Part shown: one piece after another, positions 1-7,417 of the stretch | Layout of the letters: every line of letters starts with the position of its first letter | How positions within the stretch are numbered: the first letter of the stretch is position 1 | Origin: Streptomyces luteolifulvus | Lineage (GTDB): Bacteria; Actinomycetota; Actinomycetes; Streptomycetales; Streptomycetaceae | DNA: 64,000 nucleotides | Direction of reading: 5' to 3' | Assembly: GCF_008806595.1 (NCBI RefSeq) | Contig: NZ_VZRB01000008.1 | Coordinates: 148,826 to 212,825, forward strand | Position numbers and translations under genes: made by a program | The notes under the pieces: model-generated | What the model saw: only the letters and a program-made list of their open reading frames with translations | What the model was told of the DNA's origin: nothing | Databases searched by the model: none

Positions 1-1
1 C

Positions 2-82
2 GCCGCACGGGCCGCCGCCCCCCCGTCGGCCGCGGGCCCCGGGCTCGGCCACTACGAATCCGCCTTCGACGACAGGACCTAG
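2..82 (+). CDS. C-terminal end of an upstream chromosomal gene (partial)
   Basis: An open frame runs from the window edge to a TAG at 80-82 and ends in residues GLGHYESAFDDRT. It is followed 9 bases later by the GTG of the next gene in the same direction, consistent with an operon. Only 26 residues are visible, rich in Ala and Pro before the end, so no family can be named. Confidence 0.4.
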   Translation, partial: AARAAAPPSAAGPGLGHYESAFDDRT

Positions 83-91
83 GGTTGCGGT

Positions 92-580
92 GTGACCGAC
101 ACCAGACCACCGCTCGCCGTGTTCGACCTCGACAACACCCTCGCCGACACGGCGCACCGGCAGCGGTTCCTGGAGCGCCGGCCGCGCGACTGGGACGCCT
201 TCTTCGCTGGCGCACCGCAGGATCCCCCGATCGCCGAGGGCATCGCGCTGGTGCTGGACAGCGCGCGGGAATGCGAGATCGTCTACCTCACCGGGCGGCC
301 CGAGCGCTGCCGGCGCGACACGCTCGACTGGCTCGCCGCGCACGGACTGCCCGAGGGACGGGTCTTCATGCGGCGCAACGACGACCGCAGGCCCGCCCGG
401 CGCACCAAGCTGGAGATCCTCGGGCGGCTCGCCCGCACCCGGGAGATCCGCGTGCTGGTGGACGACGACGAGCTGGTGTGCGACGACGCCCGCCGGGCGG
501 GATTCACGGTCGTACGGGCATCCTGGACGGCCCCGTCCGAAGCGCTCGAGGAGGCGCAGGAGCGGGAGGGGCGGACCTGA
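92..580 (+). CDS. HAD-superfamily phosphatase (polynucleotide-kinase 3'-phosphatase-like)
   Basis: A 162-residue soluble protein with the HAD signature. Motif I is FDLDNTLAD, with the nucleophile and acid/base pair Asp12 and Asp14. Motif II is YLTGRP around Thr67. Motif III is a Lys near residue 106, and motif IV is VLVDDDE at 121-127. The short, cap-less form resembles stand-alone phosphatase domains of polynucleotide kinases, which hydrolyse phosphate monoesters; the true substrate is unknown. The start is GTG at 92, just after the TAG of the previous gene. It lies outside the mobile element and looks like ordinary chromosome. Confidence 0.8.
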   Translation: MTDTRPPLAVFDLDNTLADTAHRQRFLERRPRDWDAFFAGAPQDPPIAEGIALVLDSARECEIVYLTGRPERCRRDTLDWLAAHGLPEGRVFMRRNDDRRPARRTKLEILGRLARTREIRVLVDDDELVCDDARRAGFTVVRASWTAPSEALEEAQEREGRT

Positions 581-671
581 GATCCGGATCCCGCGACGCG
601 GAGGCCGGGGCCCGAGCGGGGGCCGGGGGCCGGACCCGGTGGCGGCAACCCCAGGTCCGGCCCCGCGGCCG

Positions 672-905
672 TCAGCTCGTGTCCTCGATGCGGAAACCGA
701 CCTTGAGGCCGACCTGGAAGTGCTCGATCTGCCCGTTCTCGATCTGGCCCCTGACCTGGGTCACCTCGAACCAGTCCAGATTGCGCAGGGTCTGCGAGGC
801 ACGGGCGATGCCGTTGCGGATGGCCTGGTCGACCCCCTCGTGAGAGCTGCCGACGATCTCCGTGACCCGGAAAAGGGACGGGCGATGTGGAGCCCACATC
901 CACAC
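672..905 (-). CDS. Dodecin family flavin-binding protein with displaced 5' end
   Basis: Residues from FRVTEIVGSS to the C-terminus match the dodecin family over its usual ~70 residues: the IARASQTLRNLDWFEV core, then RGQIENG and LKVGFRIED. Dodecins assemble into hollow dodecamers that bind flavin or CoA. The first ~12 residues (MWMWAPHRPSLF) do not look like a normal dodecin start. As I recall it, the Streptomyces form begins with a short MSNHTYRV-like segment. The GTG at 905 has no Shine-Dalgarno sequence. The replacement point abuts the integrase region, so integration probably removed the native start and promoter. The body of the protein is intact; expression is doubtful. Confidence 0.8.
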   Translation of the reverse strand: MWMWAPHRPSLFRVTEIVGSSHEGVDQAIRNGIARASQTLRNLDWFEVTQVRGQIENGQIEHFQVGLKVGFRIEDTS

Positions 906-1020
906 AGGTGGAAGGGTTGGAGTTGCCAGAAGGCCAGTTCAGGAGGGGTTTCCCGCCTGCCGATATTGCATGTGGCGGCATGTGGGTGCACGGGGGTGCG
1001 TGGACGGGATGTGGACTCTG
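864..1020. other. Candidate attL and integrase arm-site region
   Basis: This stretch lies between the homologous part of dodecin (from about 868) and the integrase stop at 1028. It contains four direct copies of ATGTGG (885, 970, 980, 1009) and a perfect 7-bp inverted repeat, GATGTGG-agc-CCACATC at 884-900. Repeated short motifs next to int are typical arm-type binding sites. The core crossover is probably near 860-885, where normal dodecin sequence stops. No tRNA gene is visible. The placement is an inference because attR is not in view. Confidence 0.45.
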
Positions 1021-1027
1021 CGCGGAC

Positions 1028-2311
1028 TTACACAACCCGCCGCAGGCCCCCGCCGTCCAGCGCCGCCCGCACACTCGACACCGAGTCCGCCGACGCGTGC
1101 GTGTACAACCACGTCACCCGGCCGCCGCGTTCATGCCCCAGGATCCGCTGCGCGTCGGCCTCAGGGATACCGAGCTCGTGCAGACGCGAGGCGAACGCAT
1201 GCCGGATGTCGTGGACGTGCGGCCACCGCTCGACACGGCCCGTCGTCGGATTGACCACCTTCCGCACAACCCCCGCAGCATCGGTGGCCTTGTTCCACTT
1301 CAGCCAGAAGTTCCCCCGGTCCAGGACCCCGTCGAACACTGGCCGCCCCTTCACCTTCTGCCCGGCCCGCTGCGAGCGGAAGACCAGCTCCTCGGCGTGC
1401 ATGCCACTGCCCGGCGCCGTCCTCGTGACCTTCGCCGGATGCTTCTCCAGGTGCGCCTTGAGGGCGTGCGCCGCGCGCGCCGACAGGGGAACGGTGCGGC
1501 AGCCGGCCTCCGACTTCGGGTACGCCTTGCGGTGAGCCTTGCCCCGCACGTTGATGATGGTCTCGCGAACCTGGATGCTGTCGTCGTCGAAGTTCACCCA
1601 GCAGCGCCGAAGTCCGATCAGCTCACCCCAGCGCAGCCCCGTTTCCTCCGCCACGATCAGCATCGGATGGAAGTGCTCGGGGACGTGGGCGCGGATCTCG
1701 GCGAGCTGGTCATAGGTGGGGGGCATCAGGTCGTCGGGGTGCTTCGGCTGCGGCTTGGGCAACTTGACGCCGTCGCACGGGTTGTGGCTGATGCGGCGGT
1801 CCCGCAGTGCTGCCGCCAGCATCCCGTCGAGCATCTGGAAGGCCTTCTCGATGGTGGCCCGGCCGACCTTCGCTGTCAGCTTCGCGATCCACGCCTCGAC
1901 GTCGAGATGCCCGATCGATGCCAGCGGCCACGAACCGAAGTGCGGCTGCACGTGGTTGAGCCACACGCTTTCTGCCGTCTCGTCAGTGTTGGCGGCAATG
2001 CGACGGGTCGGCTTCCACATGGCCTGCAACTCGTCGACTGTGATCTTCCCGCGGTCGAGGTCGACGAAGCTGCCGGAGCGGACCTTGTCCCGCGTCTTGT
2101 CGAGGAACGCCTCGGCCTTCTTCTTCGCGTTCTCCCCGGAGAACGTCTTGGCGCGCTGCTTGCCGGCCGGGTCGCGGTAGCGGGCCTGCCACGGGCCGGT
2201 GCAGCTCTTGCGGGTGGGTTCCTCGTGGGGGCGGAACCTTTCTGTGCACAGCTTGCAGCCGCACGACTTGATGCGGATCTGCCGAGGGTTGTTGCGGGCT
2301 TTACGGGGCAT
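1028..2311 (-). CDS. int: Tyrosine-recombinase integrase
   Basis: A 427-residue phage/ICE integrase that would perform attP x attB recombination and, with a directionality factor, excision. The N-terminus has a CGCKLC motif, followed by an AP2-like arm-binding segment (about 40-80), a core-binding domain (about 90-185) and the catalytic domain. All expected active-site residues are visible: Arg227 in ETGLRWGE, Lys266 in YPKSEAG, His367 and Arg370 in HDIRHAF, His393 in LGHERG, and the nucleophile Tyr403 in WLYTHAS. It faces outward toward the chromosome, the usual orientation beside attL. The ATG at 2311 overlaps the preceding gene by 11 bases, suggesting co-expression. Confidence 0.96.
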   Translation of the reverse strand: MPRKARNNPRQIRIKSCGCKLCTERFRPHEEPTRKSCTGPWQARYRDPAGKQRAKTFSGENAKKKAEAFLDKTRDKVRSGSFVDLDRGKITVDELQAMWKPTRRIAANTDETAESVWLNHVQPHFGSWPLASIGHLDVEAWIAKLTAKVGRATIEKAFQMLDGMLAAALRDRRISHNPCDGVKLPKPQPKHPDDLMPPTYDQLAEIRAHVPEHFHPMLIVAEETGLRWGELIGLRRCWVNFDDDSIQVRETIINVRGKAHRKAYPKSEAGCRTVPLSARAAHALKAHLEKHPAKVTRTAPGSGMHAEELVFRSQRAGQKVKGRPVFDGVLDRGNFWLKWNKATDAAGVVRKVVNPTTGRVERWPHVHDIRHAFASRLHELGIPEADAQRILGHERGGRVTWLYTHASADSVSSVRAALDGGGLRRVV

Positions 2312-2564
2312 GCCGTGCCTCCTCGCGCCGGGTGGCGGTTCGCTGCGGGGGGATGCGTGCCTGCTTGGGTACGGCCACGAAGTCCCCGCACCAGCATGTC
2401 GCGCCGAGGCCCAGCTGCGGGGCGCCCAGGTAGATGAGCATGGCCCTGATCTGCCTCAACGCGGTGAAGTAGTCGAGGTCTTGACCGATGATGATGGCGA
2501 CTCGGTCCCGGTCCCATCGCGGCGCGATCGGGTCGACGTCTTCCATGATCACGGTTGCGCACAT
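2301..2564 (-). CDS. Small hypothetical protein cotranscribed with integrase
   Basis: An 87-residue protein from ATG 2564, which has a GGGGG ribosome-binding stretch just upstream; an in-frame start at 2648 would add 28 residues. It overlaps int by 11 bases, so the two are probably translated together. It contains two Cys in CWCGDF and a hydrophobic centre, but no helix-turn-helix, so it does not look like an excisionase. Function unknown. Confidence 0.55.
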   Translation of the reverse strand: MCATVIMEDVDPIAPRWDRDRVAIIIGQDLDYFTALRQIRAMLIYLGAPQLGLGATCWCGDFVAVPKQARIPPQRTATRREEARHAP

Positions 2565-2612
2565 ACGACCCCCAATGGCCCATGACTCGGCTCGCGTGGC
2601 CCGGCCGCAGGT

Positions 2613-2643
2613 GGAGGTACGGCGGATGTTCGACGGTACCTCC
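2613..2643. promoter_or_regulatory. Inverted repeat upstream of the int operon
   Basis: A perfect 8-bp inverted repeat, GGAGGTAC (2613-2620) and GTACCTCC (2636-2643), lies between the repressor gene and the int operon, inside the alternative 5' extension of the small gene. It could be a regulator site or part of the int promoter. No convincing -35/-10 pair was found. Confidence 0.3.
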
Positions 2644-2733
2644 GACAACTACCGTTCGTGAAGCGTCAACACGCGATCAGTGAGGGCAAAACGAACATCG
2701 CAAAGGGTTGTACGACAATCGGCTTAAATTCCG

Positions 2734-3099
2734 TCAACGTGCGGACTTCTGCCGTTCCCGCATCGCCTGCATGGTCGCCTCAACGACGCGGCGGTCCTCG
2801 GTGTCGAGGGTGCGGAAGAGGTGGAGGAAGCGACGCTCTTCCTCGTCGTCGATGGCGACGGGCACGTGGCGGCCGGCGGCTTCGAAGACTTCGGCGACCG
2901 TGAGGCCGGCTCCGGCGGCGAGCTGGCGGAGCTTGTCGGGGTTGGGTCCGCGGTTGCCGGTGGCGCGGTCGCCGCTCTTCCAGCTGTGGAGGGTGGAGAC
3001 GGACAGCTCGGAGCGCCGGGCGAGGGTGGACAGGGTCCAGTCCTTCTCCCGCAGGACGCGATCGATCAAGGCTGCAAGGTCATCCACATGTAGAAGCAT
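2734..3099 (-). CDS. XRE-family repressor (cI-like immunity repressor)
   Basis: A 121-residue protein. Residues 20-45 (WTLSTLARRSELSVSTLHSW) form an XRE-type helix-turn-helix. The C-terminal half is charged, with VEATMQAMRERQ at the end. The start is ATG 3099, which lacks a clear Shine-Dalgarno sequence and may be read from a leaderless transcript. The reading frame stays open for hundreds of bases upstream, but that part is not protein-like and overlaps operators and forward genes. It diverges from the rightward early promoter, and repeated TCCACATTC operators occupy the interval, the layout of a lysogeny repressor. Confidence 0.85.
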   Translation of the reverse strand: MLLHVDDLAALIDRVLREKDWTLSTLARRSELSVSTLHSWKSGDRATGNRGPNPDKLRQLAAGAGLTVAEVFEAAGRHVPVAIDDEEERRFLHLFRTLDTEDRRVVEATMQAMRERQKSAR

Positions 3100-3153
3100 C
3101 GTGCACAGTCCGCATTGGCTACAAGTCGTCACGTGCCATGTGACCTGCTTTGA

Positions 3154-3286
3154 TTTCCACATGCGGAAGATTTGGCATATGCCCAAGCCCTGGCCAATGC
3201 TTTCCCGCACGCCAGATACCTTGACATGCATCCACATTCGGCGTTGAATGTGGAAACGAAGCCACTGGCCGACCTTCCACATTCGG
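3154..3286. promoter_or_regulatory. Operator cluster for the XRE repressor/Cro switch
   Basis: Three related sites lie in the divergent intergenic region: TTCCACATGCGGAA (3155-3168), a perfect 9-bp inverted repeat TCCACATTC-ggcgtt-GAATGTGGA (3231-3254), and TTCCACATTCGG (3275-3286). The middle one sits across the early promoter. Their shared core and spacing fit binding by the dimeric XRE repressor and/or the Cro-like protein. Confidence 0.7.
3221..3249 (+). promoter_or_regulatory. Rightward early promoter (PR)
   Basis: TTGACA at 3221-3226 is separated by 17 bases from TTGAAT at 3244-3249, a good SigA/HrdB-type match. The operator inverted repeat at 3231-3254 overlaps the spacer and -10, so a bound repressor would block polymerase. 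It would drive the Cro-like gene and the long early chain. Confidence 0.65.
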
Positions 3287-3324
3287 CCACACGGCGTCAC
3301 CACGCGGCCACGAAAGGGCACCTC

Positions 3325-3576
3325 ATGCACAGACGGGACAACGGCCAGCCCATCAGGGACGCGATGCGCGAGGCCGGACTGTCCATCGAACGCCTTGCCG
3401 AGAAGACCAAAGAAGCCGACCCCCTCGGCTACGGCATCAGCCGCTCCGCCATCGGCCACATGGTCTCCACCGGACCCAGCGGACGAAACCCCTTCGAGGA
3501 CCGCTCCTGCGACCTCGTCGCCCGCGCACTCGGCAAACCCATCGACGACCTGTTCAGCGCCACCGCCCCCACGTGA
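3325..3576 (+). CDS. Cro-like small HTH regulator
   Basis: An 83-residue protein from ATG 3325, with GAAAGG 8-13 bases upstream. PIRDAMREAGLSIERLAEKT then ISRSAIGHMVS reads as an XRE-like helix-turn-helix, followed by CDLVARALGKPIDDLF, a tail common in actinophage Cro/repressor proteins. It is the first gene after the early promoter and faces the cI-like gene, so a Cro role is the simplest reading. Confidence 0.7.
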   Translation: MHRRDNGQPIRDAMREAGLSIERLAEKTKEADPLGYGISRSAIGHMVSTGPSGRNPFEDRSCDLVARALGKPIDDLFSATAPT

Positions 3577-3594
3577 CCCTTCCCTTGCCCCGCG

Positions 3595-3612
3595 TTTCCA
3601 CATTCGCCGGAA
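3595..3612. promoter_or_regulatory. Fourth operator-like site upstream of the excisionase-like gene
   Basis: TTTCCACATTCGCCGGAAA repeats the operator core of the immunity region and is itself an imperfect palindrome (TTTCC and GGAAA ends). It lies between the Cro-like and excisionase-like genes, so the repressor may also control xis expression. Confidence 0.5.
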
Positions 3613-3642
3613 AATCTTCCGCAACAGACGAAAGGAGGACTC

Positions 3643-3903
3643 GTGAAGCAGCCCCGCACCCCCACGCCGCCGCCTTCCGAGAACCCCCTGCTCCTGACCA
3701 AGGCAGAGCTCATGGACTGGCTCAAGGTGAGCCGGATGTGGGTTGCCATGCGCCTGGCCGACGACCCCGAGTTCGTCCGCCGCTGCGTCGTCGACATCGC
3801 CACCCCCGGCAGCAGCCGGCAGACGCTCCGCTTCCCCGCCGCCGCGGTCGCCGACTACCTCGGCATCCCCGCCGAAGCGACCCCGAAGCCCATAGCCGCC
3901 TAG
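3643..3903 (+). CDS. Small HTH DNA-binding protein, excisionase candidate
   Basis: An 86-residue protein from GTG 3643, with a strong AAAGGAGG at 3630-3637. LTKAELMDWLKVSRMWVAMR is a winged-helix/MerR-like helix-turn-helix of the type found in excisionases and other small phage DNA-binding proteins. LRFPAAAVADYLG would complete the fold. Its position at the start of the early operon supports a recombination directionality factor, but it is not next to int, so a purely transcriptional role is possible. Confidence 0.6.
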   Translation: MKQPRTPTPPPSENPLLLTKAELMDWLKVSRMWVAMRLADDPEFVRRCVVDIATPGSSRQTLRFPAAAVADYLGIPAEATPKPIAA

Positions 3904-4006
3904 TGCGGCTTGAGCCCCAACCGCTGGTTCGCACACCGGCAGCCGGGGCCCCGCGGCCTAGCCGCGCGATCCACCCACACATCCCTGAGAGAACAGGAGT
4001 GGACCT

Positions 4007-4861
4007 TTGTCCACGAATCTACCTGACCGGCAGCCTGCGGAGATCGTCCGGGTGCCGTTCATGGACGCCTTCATCGAGACCGTCCTCGTCGACGGCGAAC
4101 CCCACGTCGTGCTCAAGCCGGTGCTGAAGGCGATGCACCTGGACTACGAGGCGCAGCGTCAGAAGCTCAACCGCAAGTCGTGGGCAACCACCTCCGTAAC
4201 GAAGGTGGTTGCGGAGGACGGCAAGGTCCGCGAACTGGTCGCGGTTGACCTCGACACCTGGTCGATGCTTCTTGCGAACATCGACGAGCATCGCGTGTCC
4301 GACGCGGCCCGTCCGCTGGTTATCGAGTACCAGCAGAAGAGCGCCCGCGCCCTGCGTGACTTCTGGACACGCGGCGGCGCGATCAACCCGGCCGCGACAT
4401 TGGAGCAGGTCGAGAGTCTTCGCACCCAGCTGGACGGCGTGGAGCGGGCGCAGTTGGCCCGTGAACGGCTGTCCGCGATGGGTGTCGCGAAGCAGTTCGG
4501 CCTCGTGAACGCCTCCTACGTCGAGGCGATGGCGCGCACGGAACTGGCGCGGATGAACGGCGAGGAGCCGGACATCGACCCGGTCGACATCACCATCACG
4601 TGCGACGAGTACCTCGACGGCCGGATCGCCCCGGCTGACCTCCCTTCGGCACGCACCCGCCTGGGGAAGACGGTGGCCGCCCTGTACCGGGCCCGGTACG
4701 CCGGCAAGGACCCGCAGAAGATCAAGCGCCCGATCCATGGGGTGCACCGCGAGGTCGCCGTGTACACGCACCGGGACATCGATCTGTTCGACACGGCCTG
4801 GGTCGAGGTCTCCAAGCACTACGACGTGCAGGACCGGTTCCAGCTCGGGGAGGCGTCGTGA
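4007..4861 (+). CDS. Phage antirepressor (P22_AR_N-type)
   Basis: A 284-residue protein. The N-terminal ~120 residues (IVRVPFMDAFIETVLVDGEP, DTWSMLLANID and the VIEYQQKSARALRDFW helix) match the antirepressor N-terminal domain family, whose members bind and inactivate phage repressors. The C-terminal half has a SAMGVAKQFGL segment typical of phage Rha/antirepressor relatives and a basic stretch. The start is TTG 4007 with GGAG 7 bases before it. It would push the switch toward lytic or transfer gene expression. Confidence 0.8.
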   Translation: MSTNLPDRQPAEIVRVPFMDAFIETVLVDGEPHVVLKPVLKAMHLDYEAQRQKLNRKSWATTSVTKVVAEDGKVRELVAVDLDTWSMLLANIDEHRVSDAARPLVIEYQQKSARALRDFWTRGGAINPAATLEQVESLRTQLDGVERAQLARERLSAMGVAKQFGLVNASYVEAMARTELARMNGEEPDIDPVDITITCDEYLDGRIAPADLPSARTRLGKTVAALYRARYAGKDPQKIKRPIHGVHREVAVYTHRDIDLFDTAWVEVSKHYDVQDRFQLGEAS

Positions 4862-5118
4862 ACGACCTGACCCCCGAGCCTCTGCCTTACGAGTCGCCGA
4901 CCCCGGACGTGTACGAGCTGATCTGGATGTCGGGTCACGTGGAGCGGATCGTCGCCCACGACGTGTCGTATGCGAACGGCCGGGTGCTGTTCCTGGCGGA
5001 CGCGGACGGCCGGATGCGGATTCAGCTGTCGACGCTGGAAGAGGACTTGCGGACGATCCGCAACGTCACCGACGACGAGGTGCTCCTCCTGCCGGAGGGC
5101 GGTGGCGACTGTGTCTGA
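4858..5118 (+). CDS. Small acidic hypothetical protein
   Basis: An 86-residue protein starting at GTG 4858, overlapping the antirepressor stop (GTGA), so translationally coupled. It is acidic, with beta-type patterns (VYELIWMSGHVERIVA, RVLFLADADG). No recognised domain. Confidence 0.65.
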   Translation: MNDLTPEPLPYESPTPDVYELIWMSGHVERIVAHDVSYANGRVLFLADADGRMRIQLSTLEEDLRTIRNVTDDEVLLLPEGGGDCV

Positions 5119-5485
5119 CCGCCTGTCACCGGAGCGCGAGGCCGAGATTGCCGACGCCCTCGACCGGGCCGCCGACCACATCGACACTGTCGGCTGGCTC
5201 CAAGGCGACCTGTACGACGACTACGCGCAGCATGGCAAGCCCCTCGCCGAGTGCCGGGTGTGCGCCATGGGCGCGCTCAACATGGCGCTTCACGGCACTC
5301 CAATGTTTCCGCTGAACCTCCAGCCGGATGAGCTCACGGCGCACGACGTTGCCGCGCTCGTCGAGCAGAGGATCGCGGGTTCGGAACTGGCTGACTGGAA
5401 CGACTCCCGCGGTCGCACGCAAGCCGAAGTGACGGCGCTGCTGCGGGAGACCGCTGCCGACCTGCGCAACGGCGGCGCGTCATGA
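5111..5485 (+). CDS. DUF6197-like protein, copy 1
   Basis: A 124-residue protein from GTG 5111. The pattern ALDRAADHIDTVGWLQGD, CRVCAMGALNMALHG, WNDSRGRTQAEVTALLRETA resembles the DUF6197 family of actinomycetes and their phages; function unknown. A related copy lies at 8317-8679. It overlaps the previous gene by 8 bases and the next by 4. Confidence 0.7.
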   Translation: MSDRLSPEREAEIADALDRAADHIDTVGWLQGDLYDDYAQHGKPLAECRVCAMGALNMALHGTPMFPLNLQPDELTAHDVAALVEQRIAGSELADWNDSRGRTQAEVTALLRETAADLRNGGAS

Positions 5486-5757
5486 CCGCCCCGGCCCGCG
5501 ACATGACCGCCCTGGACGTCCCTGCCGCGGAGGTGGCGGCGCGGATGGCCCGTAACGAGGCGGTGTTCACGCTGCTGACGGCCCGCCTGCAGAAGCCCAA
5601 GGGTTCGCACGATCTGGTGGCTTACGCCCTCGACGTGGCGCTGATCGAGTCCGACGCCCGCGTCGCGACTGACGAGAACTACCCGCAGTGGGCGACGGAA
5701 CTCGCCGCGCTCCCCACCTACTACCGCCCGACCGCGCCGAAGGAGGCGACGACGTGA
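5482..5757 (+). CDS. Small hypothetical protein
   Basis: A 91-residue, largely alpha-helical protein starting at ATG 5482 in an ATGA overlap with the previous gene. No recognised motif. The GGAGG for the next gene lies within its last codons. Confidence 0.6.
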   Translation: MTAPARDMTALDVPAAEVAARMARNEAVFTLLTARLQKPKGSHDLVAYALDVALIESDARVATDENYPQWATELAALPTYYRPTAPKEATT

Positions 5758-6626
5758 CCGCCCAGCATGATTCGGACCGCGACCCGTTCTGGGTCGAGAA
5801 CCGCGCCAAGTTCCTCGCCGCGATGAGTACCAGCGCCGACCCGAACGCCTGCGGCACCTGCCGCGGCAAGGCGCAGGCCGGTAAGCCGGTGGACCACGAC
5901 GAGTGCCAGCGGCGGGCCACGCTCTTGCAGGCCCCTGACCACCCCCACTACGAGATCCTGGCGGGCTTCTCCCTGGAGGAGAACGCGAAGCTCCCGGCCC
6001 GCTTCCACATCCCGGTCTTCGACGACTGCGGTGTGCCGAACTCGTGGCTGTGCGCGGTCTGCCAGGAGGAGGGGCAGGTCGTCGGCTGGCCGTGCGCCAC
6101 CGCCACCAAGTACGGCACGAAGGTGTTCACGCCGCTGCACGAGGCGGAGACGGCACAGAAGAAGCAGGTCGCACGGATCGCTGAGCTGGAGAACGCGCTG
6201 GCGGCTGCTGGCCGGTCGCTGTCGTCCTTCATCTTCGACTCCGACGATCCTGGCGCCGACGCTCTGGGTGCTCAGTGGCTCTACCACCAGGCGATGCCGC
6301 ACGCGGACGACCCGTTCGCCCAGCCGCGCGCCTTCCGTTCCAGTGTCTTCTCCGAGGCCGCGACGGCTGTCGAGAAGCTGGACGGCCAGACGCCGGACGA
6401 TCACCGCGACCACTCGCAGGCTTACCTCGACGGCTATTCGGACGGCGTACAGGATGCGGCCGAAAGCCTGGAGAAGCTCGCCGACCAGGCGGCCGAGGGA
6501 TCCGAGGCCGAGCAGGGCCCCGTGCCGGAGCACTACGACAAGGTGCCGGACCCACTGGACGGATGCCACTGGTGCGCGTGCGGCAACCGCTGGCCCTGCA
6601 AGCACGCGAAGGCGGTGGCGTCGTGA
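5754..6626 (+). CDS. Cys/His-containing hypothetical protein
   Basis: A 290-residue protein from GTG 5754, with AAGGAGG at 5740-5746. It has an N-terminal CGTCRG pair, a LCAVCQEEGQ pair, a short coiled coil (about 125-150), and a C-terminal CHWCACGNRWPCKH cluster typical of actinomycete proteins with a terminal CxCG zinc knuckle. Central DSDDPGADALGAQWLYHQ is unassigned. It is probably a metal-stabilised protein of unknown role. Confidence 0.65.
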   Translation: MTAQHDSDRDPFWVENRAKFLAAMSTSADPNACGTCRGKAQAGKPVDHDECQRRATLLQAPDHPHYEILAGFSLEENAKLPARFHIPVFDDCGVPNSWLCAVCQEEGQVVGWPCATATKYGTKVFTPLHEAETAQKKQVARIAELENALAAAGRSLSSFIFDSDDPGADALGAQWLYHQAMPHADDPFAQPRAFRSSVFSEAATAVEKLDGQTPDDHRDHSQAYLDGYSDGVQDAAESLEKLADQAAEGSEAEQGPVPEHYDKVPDPLDGCHWCACGNRWPCKHAKAVAS

Positions 6627-6847
6627 GCAACGTCCAGACCAGCGTTGTGGCGACGACGATCGCCCTCGGCAGCAACCCGGACGCGGTGGAACTCGACACC
6701 CGCGACGGCCACTTGATCCTCGTGCTGGCCGCCGGTGTGGACATCGTCCTCGACCACGCGGACCAAGACACCCTCGACAAGCTGGCCACCGTCACCGCGA
6801 AGGCCGCCGCTGTGAAGCGGGCCCGCAGCCTGAGGCAGGTGGCGTGA
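6623..6847 (+). CDS. Small hypothetical protein
   Basis: A 74-residue protein from GTG 6623 in a GTGA overlap. The sequence DAVELDTRDGHLILVLAAGVDIVLD suggests a small beta-rich fold, followed by a basic C-terminal helix. No family recognised. Confidence 0.6.
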   Translation: MSNVQTSVVATTIALGSNPDAVELDTRDGHLILVLAAGVDIVLDHADQDTLDKLATVTAKAAAVKRARSLRQVA

Positions 6848-7089
6848 TGATCGTCTTCTCTGACGGAAACGCCATCGACCTCGGCAAAGTGCAGGTCGCC
6901 TGCGACGGCACGCGCTGGCTGTGGACGTGCGACTTCACCGAGTACGGCGACCCGTTCATGGCGAACCTCGCCAACCCGCGTCTCGTCCTGCCGCTGCCCA
7001 CCGTGATCCGCGGCCACGGGCCGATCGCACCGGAGCGGCACAAGCCCACCACGGCCGAATGCCGGCAAGTCCTGGAGGCCGCGTCGTGA
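6847..7089 (+). CDS. Small hypothetical protein
   Basis: An 80-residue protein from ATG 6847, overlapping the preceding stop. It contains CDGTRWLWTCDF and ends in CRQVLEAAS. No recognised domain. Confidence 0.55.
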   Translation: MIVFSDGNAIDLGKVQVACDGTRWLWTCDFTEYGDPFMANLANPRLVLPLPTVIRGHGPIAPERHKPTTAECRQVLEAAS

Positions 7090-7205
7090 ACGGCTTCCTC
7101 GACACCCTGCTCCTGCTCGCCGTCCTCGGCCTCCTGGTGGCCGCTGCCGAGCACGACGCCCGCCTCGCACGCCAGCAGACCCGACGCGACGAGGACGAGC
7201 GGTGA
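7086..7205 (+). CDS. Small single-span membrane protein
   Basis: A 39-residue protein from GTG 7086 in a GTGA overlap. Residues 4-20 (FLDTLLLLAVLGLLVAAA) form one transmembrane helix, followed by a charged cytoplasmic tail ending in DEDER. Role unknown. Confidence 0.55.
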   Translation: MNGFLDTLLLLAVLGLLVAAAEHDARLARQQTRRDEDER

Positions 7206-7417
7206 CCGCCCCGGCGCCGGCGCTGTCGCCCACGGCGGGCCTGTTCGACAGCCTCGTCGCCCACCTCAACCGCCGCCTGGCGGACCGCATCAGCGAGTTG
7301 CTGCTGCTGATCGACGTGGAGATCGAGATCGGCCACGAGTACCGCACCGCCCGCGACTACGCCGACAGCGCCGCCGCCGGATACATCGACCGCACCGACA
7401 TCTGGGGGACCCAGTGA
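7202..7417 (+). CDS. Small hypothetical protein
   Basis: A 71-residue helical protein from GTG 7202, four-base overlap with both neighbours. The ISELLLLIDVEIEIGHEY segment is amphipathic rather than membrane-spanning. Function unknown. Confidence 0.55.
   Translation: MTAPAPALSPTAGLFDSLVAHLNRRLADRISELLLLIDVEIEIGHEYRTARDYADSAAAGYIDRTDIWGTQ

Noticed and set aside
860-1030. tRNA or tmRNA gene as attB
   Set aside because: No cloverleaf or T-loop sequence was found near the integrase; dodecin is the only recognisable interrupted feature.
2734-3936. A 400-residue reading frame on the minus strand
   Set aside because: Only the last 121 residues are an XRE repressor; the upstream part crosses operators and two forward genes and is compositional shadow.
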